5,958 bases of DNA, taken from Nitrososphaeraceae archaeon (GTDB lineage: Archaea; Thermoproteota; Nitrososphaeria; Nitrososphaerales; Nitrososphaeraceae). Both the position numbers and the translations under genes were made by a program. The stretch is taken from assembly GCA_030038695.1 (NCBI GenBank), contig JASHSN010000078.1, forward strand, positions 1 through 5,958, written 5' to 3'. Below, one piece after another: positions 1 to 4,460 of the stretch (position 1 is the stretch's first letter; each line of letters opens with the position of its first letter). Under the pieces are notes generated by a model. That model was not told the origin of the DNA. It made no database searches and saw nothing but the letters and a program-made list of their open reading frames with translations.

Positions 1-36
1 TACCAAACCCTCTCCCTGTTTTTTAGGAGATTGACA

Positions 37-42
37 TTATAA
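37..42 (+). promoter_or_regulatory. TATA box for the RadA-like remnant
   Basis: TTATAA is centred about 26 bp before the ATG at 66, the spacing expected for an archaeal leaderless transcript starting at the initiation codon. The same spacing recurs upstream of most supported genes in the window. The promoter therefore seems intact although the gene behind it is broken. Confidence 0.4.
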
Positions 43-65
43 CAAGGGTCGTGAGTACCGGGAGC

Positions 66-218
66 ATGTCTCGATCTGAAGTGCGTCTAGATGACCTAGA
101 CATAAAGCCATACCGTATCGCGAAGCTTAAGATGGCTGGAATAGAATGAGTCTTTGACTTGGCTATTTCTATTCCTCATCAACTCGTAGGTGTCGGAGGT
201 TGCATGCAAGAAACCTGA
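66..218 (+). pseudogene. RadA-like N-terminal helix-hairpin-helix fragment, interrupted by TGA
   Basis: From ATG 66 the frame reads MSRSEVRLDDLDIKPYRIAK and continues LKMAGIE, then hits TGA at 147-149. In the same frame it resumes VFDLAISIPHQLVGVGG and ends at a second TGA (216-218). The pattern 'LDDLDIKPY..AKLK.AGIE.VFDLA.SIP.QLV' resembles the helix-hairpin-helix domain at the N-terminus of archaeal RadA recombinases, which binds DNA during homologous recombination. At the first TGA a serine (TCA) would fit, so a nonsense change is likely. The rest of RadA, including the Walker A and B ATPase core, is absent, so this cannot be a working recombinase. Just past the second stop, another frame (about 217-290) reads DSTTSVVEII followed by PSSILEF, which may be a frameshifted continuation of the same domain. 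The family call is from memory of the motif. A stand-alone short HhH peptide of 27 residues is a less likely alternative. Confidence 0.5.
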
Positions 219-300
219 TTCAACCACATCAGTGGTTGAAATTATACCGTCTTCTATTTTAGAATTTCAATCCCCTCTTGTCACATGCCGACACCAATAT

Positions 301-308
301 CTTAAAAG
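301..308 (+). promoter_or_regulatory. Possible TATA box for the zinc-ribbon mini-protein
   Basis: CTTAAAAG is centred about 26 bp upstream of ATG 331. It is a weak match to an archaeal TATA element. Its value is mainly that it supports ATG 331 over the longer GTG start at 190. Confidence 0.35.
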
Positions 309-330
309 CAGTTATCTAGGCAACATAGTT

Positions 331-513
331 ATGGCTGATAGAAAATGCGAAATATGCGGAGCCCTTAACAGGGCATTGAGTAATTTTATTTACGATGCAG
401 AATATAGTTACGACGACCATTATCAAACCGACTCAGTCAGGGTATGTCCTTATACCTCAAAGTTTGAATGTATTGATTGCCATAAGAGGCAGCATTCGAA
501 CGGGTTGTCATAA
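331..513 (+). CDS. Small four-cysteine zinc-ribbon-like protein (60 aa)
   Basis: No function is recognised. The predicted protein starts MADRKCEICGALNRALSNFI and has a CxxC pair at residues 6 and 9 and a second at 47 and 50 (ECIDCHKRQH), with an extra Cys39 and His51/His55 nearby. Two CxxC knuckles about 40 residues apart are the usual layout of a zinc ribbon, so zinc binding and a nucleic-acid or protein-binding role are inferred. The middle section (residues 20-37) is rich in Tyr and Asp. The frame stays open upstream to a GTG at 190, but that extension overlaps the RadA-like remnant in another frame and has no recognisable domain. The ATG at 331 has a TATA-like element at leaderless distance, so it is preferred. 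No partner gene is adjacent. The cysteine pattern is convincing; the biological role is unknown. Confidence 0.6.
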   Translation: MADRKCEICGALNRALSNFIYDAEYSYDDHYQTDSVRVCPYTSKFECIDCHKRQHSNGLS

Positions 514-696
514 ATACTCAGTTGATTGTCGCGCACACTCAATGGATATGGCTACGATGGTATCAGTTAGCGCAAGCTAGCACCTTTACCGTATTTCACG
601 ACTTCCTGTAAGAAAACGTCATCTAAGCGACTACTGTTTTCGATTTCTTTAATATATTCATACGTATAAAATATGGCTTTGGTAAAAGTTCAGTAG

Positions 697-702
697 TTAT
701 AA
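697..702 (+). promoter_or_regulatory. TATA box upstream of the 112-residue ORF
   Basis: TTATAA is centred about 28 bp before the GTG at 728, which would give a leaderless or nearly leaderless transcript and supports that non-ATG start. Confidence 0.35.
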
Positions 703-727
703 CAATTCTAGCCATAGTAGGAATATA

Positions 728-1066
728 GTGTTGGTATACGATAACAATAATAGAGAATTGGTCACAAATATATCCCTGAATGACTTGCAAATCACGTCGC
801 ACAACAATCCCCCTTTGTATAGTCAAAGCGTTCACTTAAGAAATGCCACTTCCAGATCCCTACCTCAACAAGCGGTTCTTGGAACCTCGCAGCATTCTGC
901 CAATCCAATGTATCCGATTGGGGACGTATCACAAACCTTTGCTAATCCAATATATCGATCTATGCCCACGATAGATGATCTATGTTTGGGTACGGGTTTA
1001 TCCCAAGATGCTATAATAAAAATTGATGAGCTTAAACGACTAGTGAAGAAATATCCTCAATTATAG
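728..1066 (+). CDS. Hypothetical protein, 112 aa, with an ANP(M/I)Y duplication
   Basis: I do not recognise this protein. It starts at GTG 728 (an adjacent TTG at 731 is possible). The frame is closed upstream by TAA at 683-685, and there is no in-frame ATG before residue 61. Residues 1-56 are polar and rich in Asn, Ser and Gln, probably disordered. Residues 57-64 and 71-78 are a near repeat (SANPMYPI and FANPIYRS), encoded by 15-bp DNA segments at 899-913 and 941-955, exactly 14 codons apart. The C-terminal 30 residues (DDLCLGTGLSQDAIIKIDEL then KRLVKKYPQL) look like two helices and are the best candidate for a folded part. No signal peptide, membrane segment or metal site is seen. The ORF length and a TATA box at the right distance support it being real. 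An ORF on the opposite strand at 623-835 overlaps its start and is judged a shadow. Confidence 0.55.
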   Translation: MLVYDNNNRELVTNISLNDLQITSHNNPPLYSQSVHLRNATSRSLPQQAVLGTSQHSANPMYPIGDVSQTFANPIYRSMPTIDDLCLGTGLSQDAIIKIDELKRLVKKYPQL

Positions 1067-1141
1067 TTACAAAACAATCACCATGTAATCAACGAGTGAT
1101 GGAGACTTAATTAGGGCACACTGCATCACATCAATTCAAGT

Positions 1142-1152
1142 TGAAAAATAAG
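1142..1152 (-). terminator. Possible T-rich terminator of the secreted repeat protein
   Basis: Read on the minus strand, TTATTTTTCAA lies about 40 bases past the tandem TGA TGA stop of the secreted protein gene. Archaeal RNA polymerase often stops on such T-tracts without a hairpin. The match is weak. Confidence 0.25.
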
Positions 1153-1188
1153 TCGGGGATGATTTAACCATTGTTATGACTAAACTCA

Positions 1189-1470
1189 TCACTTAACGCT
1201 GTTGCTGGCGCTGTTCTTACAAACAGCTTCTGCGCAGGCGTTAACTTGGTTTATACTTTGCACAGTGTTTGCGCCCTGGGTGTTGGCAGTATTGGTAGCA
1301 TGGTTCGAACAGTAAGCCTCAAAACAGAAATTGGCTTGCTTTATACTCTGGGAAGTGGTTGCGCCTTGTTGGCCTGCCCAGAAAGCAAATGCTGCTGGCG
1401 CTGCGCTAGTTCCTATGAATACTACCAGTCCTATTGCTACTATAGCAACAAAACTGATTTGGCTTATCAT
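1189..1470 (-). CDS. Secreted protein with two 30-residue cysteine repeats (93 aa)
   Basis: Function unknown; export is well supported. Residues 1-29 form a Sec-type signal peptide: a short N-terminus, a hydrophobic core (FVAIVAIGLVVFIG) and a cleavage-like AFA at 27-29. The mature part is two imperfect copies of one unit. Residues 35-64 begin QGATTSQSIKQANFCFEAYC, and residues 65-93 begin QGANTVQSINQVNACAEAVC. Each has a CxxxxC pair (Cys49/Cys54 and Cys79/Cys84) in an Asn/Ser/Thr/Gln-rich context, with an exact 30-residue period. Disulphide bonding within each unit is likely outside the cell, and the Q/N/S-rich repeats suggest a surface or matrix protein; both points are inferred. The start is fixed by a TAA in frame just upstream and by a TATA box at leaderless distance. 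The gene ends in tandem TGA stops. I have an impression that similar NxxC repeat proteins occur in soil ammonia-oxidising archaea, but cannot check it here. Confidence 0.75.
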   Translation of the reverse strand: MISQISFVAIVAIGLVVFIGTSAAPAAFAFWAGQQGATTSQSIKQANFCFEAYCSNHATNTANTQGANTVQSINQVNACAEAVCKNSASNSVK

Positions 1471-1492
1471 TGCGATTTATCCCCTATTGTTC

Positions 1493-1499
1493 TATAAAA
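1493..1499 (-). promoter_or_regulatory. TATA box of the secreted repeat protein
   Basis: On the minus strand TTTTATA is centred 26 bases before the ATG (1470-1468), a clear leaderless archaeal promoter. One copy of the dispersed TACCACAA-type repeat lies about 15-40 bp further upstream (1513-1538) and could be a regulator site for this promoter. Confidence 0.55.
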
Positions 1500-1512
1500 C
1501 CGCAGTGGTGAG

Positions 1513-1538
1513 TCTCACTTGTGGTATTTGTCATCTAA
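1513..1538. repeat. Dispersed TACCACAA-type repeat, copy 1
   Basis: Read on the minus strand this is TTAGA, a 7-base gap, then TACCACAAGTGAGA. Two further copies at 2020-2051 and 2085-2116 share TTAGA, a 6-base gap and TACCACAARTRASA. This copy sits directly upstream of the TATA box of the minus-strand secreted protein gene. Its nature (operator, remnant of a repeat element, or chance) is open. Confidence 0.4.
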
Positions 1539-1604
1539 TTTAAATAAAAGTCGGCACATACGGTCGAGTACCAGATTGAACAACGTACATATGCGTCCCA
1601 AGAG

Positions 1605-1610
1605 TATTAT
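1605..1610 (+). promoter_or_regulatory. Possible TATA box for the mini zinc finger
   Basis: TATTAT is centred about 26 bp before ATG 1634. It is a weak element, but it sits at the same leaderless distance as the other promoters in the window. Confidence 0.3.
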
Positions 1611-1633
1611 CAACATTGGGGTGGTAGCAATGA

Positions 1634-1846
1634 ATGAAAGTGGAGATACTTATGACGAGTGAACCAACCTCTGAAACAAGTTCCAACAAATTGTGGGTAG
1701 ATGCTGTATGTATTTATTGTAACAAACGATTTACGTCTATGCGTTCAGTAAGTATGCATTTAAAGTTGACCGCAAACCGTCATGCTGTGAATTTTGCAAA
1801 TTATGGAATTTACGATAAGAAAACAGGACTTAGAGAAAGGAGCTGA
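1634..1846 (+). CDS. Small C2H2-type zinc finger protein (70 aa)
   Basis: A single zinc finger fills the middle of this protein: Cys26 and Cys29 (VCIYCNKRF), then His42 and His50 (MHLKLTANRHAVNF), giving C-x2-C-x12-H-x7-H. The aromatic Phe33 and hydrophobic Val39/Met41 sit where a classical beta-beta-alpha finger needs its core. The second histidine spacing is longer than the usual x3-5. The tail NYGIYDKKTGLRERS is basic and probably contacts nucleic acid. Single-finger proteins of this kind are, to my knowledge, common in soil Thaumarchaeota, and a role in transcription or RNA binding is inferred. The chosen ATG 1634 fits a weak TATA box; the next in-frame ATG at 1652 (MTSEPT) is a possible start that leaves the finger intact. 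It stands alone, with non-coding DNA on both sides. Confidence 0.65.
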   Translation: MKVEILMTSEPTSETSSNKLWVDAVCIYCNKRFTSMRSVSMHLKLTANRHAVNFANYGIYDKKTGLRERS

Positions 1847-2019
1847 TCTGAATTGAATCCCACTCTATAATTCCTCACTTTTCAACGGGCAATTGACTGG
1901 TATGTTATTATTTGTTGATTGTGAAGTATCACAGAATAAAGAGGCACACCCATAGGTAAAGACACATATTTGAGGCAGTAGTTGGGGGCGGAAAAATTTT
2001 GATATGGGCTAGCCAAATA

Positions 2020-2051
2020 GCTCTTACTTGTGGTACAGTTTTCTAAGTGTA
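2020..2051. repeat. Dispersed TACCACAA-type repeat, copy 2
   Basis: This 32-bp segment matches the one at 2085-2116 at 26 of 32 positions without gaps, with a 65-bp offset. The best conserved blocks are TTGTGGTAC and TCTAAGT. The minus strand reads TTAGA, a 6-base gap, then TACCACAAGTAAGAGC. Confidence 0.5.
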
Positions 2052-2084
2052 TTTCGCACAACAGCAATTATTTTCATCTAAGTC

Positions 2085-2116
2085 GCTGTTATTTGTGGTA
2101 CGGATGTCTAAGTATA
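2085..2116. repeat. Dispersed TACCACAA-type repeat, copy 3
   Basis: This is the partner of the 2020-2051 copy in the same orientation. The minus strand reads TTAGA, a 6-base gap, then TACCACAAATAACAGC. No gene starts close by on either strand, which argues against a simple operator role for copies 2 and 3. Confidence 0.5.
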
Positions 2117-2544
2117 CTCGAACAGGATGTTTTGAAATAAATTCAGAATAAAGGAACACAATCCCTCGCTTCCTAAGCCAAGTACGTGGGTCAAGACCGA
2201 CATTCTACTATAATGCTTCTGGCTTACCGATTTCAATTGTTACACATTGATCCATCATCTGGACATTGTGAATAAGTCAAAATAGATACCGGGCTCTTCC
2301 TACGGCAGAATTAGAAGCGCCTTAAAGTTTGCAGTAAAAGTACCGAATCTGTTAAGTATCGAAAGTGGCGGATGCGTCATTTGACCACCTCCTTTTCTTG
2401 GAAAAATGCAAAAAAAGTGGGATTTACCGAAGAAAAGAGAGGAGTCGTGTGTGTGCTGTTGTTCCGTGGTATCTTGAGAAATATCTCTTCCCTGTAGCAG
2501 TATAATCATACGAAGACTTGCTCGTTGGTCCGTATCCTAGTGGT

Positions 2545-2730
2545 ATGAGAGACAAATTGACCTACTTTCGCAAGTCGGAGAGAACGGTCATTCTCATCTT
2601 GCCTGCCCATGGTATGTTACCAATAGTAGATGAACGAGGCACGTTTATGTCAAAAATGGTTCAATTGATGTCGGTATCTGAGCATACACGTTTCGAATAT
2701 TTAATATTCATAGAGAACATTTATCCTTAA
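2545..2730 (+). CDS. Doubtful small ORF, 61 aa, unknown
   Basis: I do not recognise the product. From ATG 2545 it reads MRDKLTYFRKSERTVILILP, then AHGMLPIVDERG, and ends FEYLIFIENIYP. A TTG start at 2518 would give 70 residues; the frame is closed by TAA at 2503-2505. The centre (VILILPAHGMLPIV) could be a beta strand followed by a turn, as in a small alpha/beta domain, and the composition is fairly normal for a protein. That is the main reason it is listed. A TATAAT at 2501-2506 would place the transcript start near 2529, some 15 bases before the ATG, unlike the leaderless genes around it. It could equally be a fragment of a lost larger gene or a chance ORF. Confidence 0.3.
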   Translation: MRDKLTYFRKSERTVILILPAHGMLPIVDERGTFMSKMVQLMSVSEHTRFEYLIFIENIYP

Positions 2731-2747
2731 CCATGTCCATCTAATTT

Positions 2748-2781
2748 TCTACTATATGATTGTACTGTCATCTACTATATG
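2748..2781. repeat. Direct repeat TCTACTATATG, two copies, upstream of a promoter
   Basis: The 11-mer TCTACTATATG occurs at 2748-2758 and 2771-2781, 23 bp apart (about two helical turns). The downstream copy ends 27 bp before the TATA box of the secreted Gly/Trp-rich peptide gene. The placement suits a pair of activator or repressor sites, but the AT-rich context makes chance possible. Confidence 0.35.
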
Positions 2782-2808
2782 TAAACGATACATAGAAGTA
2801 TCATCACA

Positions 2809-2816
2809 TATAAATA
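2809..2816 (+). promoter_or_regulatory. Strong TATA box of the secreted Gly/Trp-rich peptide
   Basis: TATAAATA is a near-consensus archaeal TATA element. It is centred about 26 bp before ATG 2839, so transcription should start at or beside the initiation codon (leaderless mRNA). Confidence 0.6.
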
Positions 2817-2838
2817 ACTAGTTGAATATTACCATATA

Positions 2839-3051
2839 ATGGACACGAATATAAGTATAGTATTCGGCACCATAACAATTGCGGCAGCATTATTGCTTTT
2901 TGCTGCAGGTCCCGTAGTAGCAACCCATCAAGCATGGGCATGTGGCTTCGGCGGCTGGGGTGCCGGCTGGCGACCTTATCACAGCGGCTTCGGCGCCTAC
3001 CCAAGCAATGGCGCCTACCCAAGCAATGGCGCCTACCCAAGCGGCGGATAA
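2839..3051 (+). CDS. Small secreted Gly/Trp/Tyr-rich protein with GAYPSN repeats (70 aa)
   Basis: Function unknown. Residues 5-28 are a hydrophobic export signal (ISIVFGTITIAAALLLFAAG followed by PVVA), with a likely cleavage near AWA at 32-34 just before Cys35. The mature peptide is short and rich in Gly, Trp and Tyr (CGFGGWGAGWRPYHSGFGAY) and ends in three copies of GAYPSN, the last changed to GAYPSG. The third copy is followed by G and TAA. This composition suggests a cell-surface or extracellular structural peptide; that is inferred. The Cys right after the signal could be a lipid anchor, but the preceding AWA is a poor lipobox. The coding part from about 2930 is clearly richer in G and C than its flanks, partly because of the repeat. 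Start and expression are supported by a strong leaderless promoter. A minus-strand ORF over the same bases (2804-3075 region) is a repeat-driven shadow. Confidence 0.65.
   Translation: MDTNISIVFGTITIAAALLLFAAGPVVATHQAWACGFGGWGAGWRPYHSGFGAYPSNGAYPSNGAYPSGG
2992..3045 (+). repeat. 18-bp tandem repeat, three copies, inside the secreted peptide gene
   Basis: The unit GGCGCCTACCCAAGCAAT occurs at 2992-3009 and 3010-3027 without change, and at 3028-3045 with GGC replacing AAT at the end. Each unit is six codons (GAYPSN), so gain or loss of units keeps the frame. The perfect identity of two units points to recent expansion. Confidence 0.8.
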
Positions 3052-3409
3052 TAGTCTACTGCCAATAAACATCAAAAGATGAAAAGCGCCAACCGTTTTT
3101 ATTTCGCCTCTATCTACCTAATACGTTAAATCGGCAGAGGAACGAACGAGACCTGGATCGAATAGAAGACCAAACACATGATTTTAGTTGCGGTCCAAAC
3201 AGAACTCCAAGTTAAATCAATATGACAAGTATAAAGGTATCATGACACACACTTGTATGACCCACAATGTCCTGCAAAAACCTGCAACGGATACCGCAAA
3301 AGGATTACGGTTAGCAGTTACTGCATCTGCAACTTCTAGATTGGACGAATTTCCTAACGCTAGAGGTTTAAGATAAGATAATAGTTGTCGTTGGGGGATG
3401 ACTATCATT

Positions 3410-3424
3410 CTACGAAATTTGTAG
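3410..3424. repeat. Imperfect 15-bp palindrome
   Basis: CTACGAAATTTGTAG is nearly self-complementary (CTAC/GTAG arms around AAATTT). It lies about 70-85 bp upstream of the AHSA1-like TATA box and could be a dimer-binding site or chance. Confidence 0.3.
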
Positions 3425-3430
3425 ATGGAT

Positions 3431-3473
3431 TTTACTGAAAAAGATGGTTATATGGAGATCGATATTCAGTAAA
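3431..3473. repeat. Inverted repeat with 9-bp perfect arms upstream of the AHSA1-like gene
   Basis: TTTACTGAA (3431-3439) and TTCAGTAAA (3465-3473) are perfect reverse complements separated by 25 bases. The right arm ends 20 bp before the TATA box of the AHSA1-like gene. A two-site operator or a weak RNA hairpin is possible. Confidence 0.4.
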
Positions 3474-3492
3474 TTAAATAAATGCTTAAATG

Positions 3493-3500
3493 TTTAAATA
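3493..3500 (+). promoter_or_regulatory. TATA box of the AHSA1-like gene
   Basis: TTTAAATA is centred about 26 bp before ATG 3523, a good leaderless archaeal promoter. It fixes ATG 3523 as the original start, upstream of the in-frame TGA. Confidence 0.55.
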
Positions 3501-3522
3501 CGCGAATATTATGATATTCTTA

Positions 3523-3984
3523 ATGTCAACAACAAAAGAAGAAACAATAGAAATAACGAAAAACATAGTTATCGACGCTCCGCCGGAGGTGGTTTTCAAG
3601 GCAATAACTGATCAAAATCAGTTAACAAATTGATTCCCAGATCAAGCCATTTTGGAGACTAAAGTGGGAGGAAAAATGAAGTTCAGTTTTTACAAAAAAT
3701 CGAAAAGAGGCCAAGAGTGTAGTCAAGACAGAGACAAATTCAAGGAAGGGACTATCAGCGAATTTATTCTAAATAAGAAAATTTCCTACACATGGGAAGA
3801 TTCGGACGAACCTGATTTCCCAAGAACAGTTGTGACATGGGAATTGGAAAAACTCGACAATGGCAAAACTAATCTGAAATTGCTGCATACAGGATTTAAA
3901 GCAGACGAAAAAGCTAAACAATATGATGATGGCTGGTCTCATTTCTTGAATGAATTAATAAAGTATTGTGAGAAAACAAAATAA
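3523..3984 (+). pseudogene. AHSA1/SRPBCC-domain protein gene interrupted by TGA
   Basis: The full frame from ATG 3523 spans 153 codons before TAA, the normal length for a single SRPBCC domain of the activator of Hsp90 ATPase 1-like (AHSA1) type. These helix-grip folds bind hydrophobic ligands or act as chaperone-related proteins. Landmarks: an N-terminal strand and helix (NIVIDAPPEVVFKAITDQNQ), then L-T-N-TGA-F-P-D, then VGGKMKF, a YTW strand near the middle, and the C-terminal helix GWSHFLNELIKYCE. The TGA at 3631-3633 (codon 37) falls where related proteins usually have Trp in a 'LT.WFP' context; TGG to TGA is a single-base change. As read, translation gives a 36-residue fragment. A start at TTG 3652 would yield 110 residues lacking the first strand and helix. 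Everything after the stop looks well preserved, so the loss is recent, a sequencing error, or the stop is read through. Confidence 0.8.
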
Positions 3985-3987
3985 ACA

Positions 3988-4396
3988 ATGACAACCACTC
4001 CCGTTTTTGAGATATTTATGTGCCATCCTAATCATTATTCAGAGATAGATGGAAAAATGGAAAATGATCCATCAATCAGAGATGACCAAGTCCTTATTTT
4101 GAGTATCAAAGATAAGGTGCTTGTAGTTATCACAGGTTGCGGACATTCAGGAATAGTAAATATCCTAAAATATGCAAAGGAATTAACAGAAAGAATCTAT
4201 GCTGTGATGGGCGGAATGCATTTAACAGGTAGAACATTCGAGTCGATAATTCCAAGAACTATCAACGAATTAGAGAGACTGAGACCTAAATTCCTTATAC
4301 CTTGTCATTGTTCTGGCTTGAAAGTTAAATGAAATAGTTAGAAATATGTCTAATGCCTTTATACAGAATAGTGTGGGAACCACGTACGTCTTTTGA
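3988..4396 (+). pseudogene. MBL-fold metallo-hydrolase (COG1237-like), N-terminally truncated and frameshifted
   Basis: The frame starts at ATG 3988, one codon after the AHSA1-like stop. It carries C-terminal landmarks of the metallo-beta-lactamase-fold family related to 7,8-dihydropterin-6-methyl-4-(beta-D-ribofuranosyl)-aminobenzene-5'-phosphate synthase: ITGCGHSGIVN (His53), MGGMHL (His78) and PCHCSG (His107). The upstream half with the HxHxDH metal site is missing; full-length members are roughly 250-300 residues, and here only about 135 remain. The 114-residue frame stops at TGA 4330-4332, but the family-like ending EIVRNMSNAFIQNSVGTTYV then F continues one base over, to TGA 4394-4396. 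Removing one A from the AAA at 4327-4329 would restore K-V-N-E-I-V. The gene is thus broken at both ends and cannot form a normal active site. Homology seems to begin close to the ATG, so a deletion probably joined it to the AHSA1-like gene. Confidence 0.75.
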
Positions 4397-4460
4397 CTTA
4401 TTTGACCCATTTCTTCTACATATTAATCACAAGCCACCTGCTACATCATCGACACAGTAA

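Larger units (their letters stand above)
1847..2517. other. Long stretch with no convincing gene
   Basis: About 670 bases lie between the mini zinc finger and the next doubtful ORF. Both strands were read. The open frames at 1882-2067 and 2300-2509 (minus strand) have no recognisable domains, no clear promoter and biased composition. The supported content is two copies of the dispersed repeat (2020-2051 and 2085-2116). A purine-rich run at 2392-2446, pyrimidine-rich on the minus strand, is also visible. No tRNA or other structured RNA was recognised. Confidence 0.5.
3052..3522. other. Intergenic stretch with inverted repeats, no convincing gene
   Basis: About 470 bases lie between the secreted peptide and the AHSA1-like gene. 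The open frames at 3188-3376 (plus) and 3217-3408 (minus) overlap each other, start at or near non-ATG codons and show no domain or promoter. A T-rich run (GTTTTTATTT, 3094-3103) after the secreted peptide gene could act as its terminator. Two inverted repeats lie near the right end (3410-3424 and 3431-3473). A 15-codon ORF (3425-3472) coincides with the second one. Confidence 0.45.

Noticed and set aside
623..835. Minus-strand ORF of 70 codons.
   Set aside because: It overlaps the start and promoter of the 728-1066 gene and has no domain or promoter of its own.
1303..1312. GGTTCGAAC resembling a tRNA T-loop.
   Set aside because: It lies inside the secreted repeat protein gene and no acceptor or anticodon stems surround it.
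1246..1543. Plus-strand ORFs over the secreted repeat protein.
   Set aside because: They are antisense shadows of the minus-strand gene, which has a signal peptide, repeats and a TATA box.
2300..2509. Minus-strand ORF of 69 codons.
   Set aside because: Low-complexity composition from a purine-rich tract, no domain, and no promoter at the expected distance.
2804..3075. Minus-strand ORFs with repeated GRRHCL or WVGAIA units.
   Set aside because: The repeats are the reverse reading of the 18-bp tandem repeat in the secreted peptide gene.
3188..3408. Overlapping plus and minus ORFs of about 62 codons.
   Set aside because: No domain, no TATA box at a useful distance and a non-ATG plus-strand start; neither can be chosen over the other.
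3631..3633. Selenocysteine at the AHSA1 TGA.
   Set aside because: The family position is tryptophan rather than cysteine, and no selenocysteine-insertion hairpin was evident.
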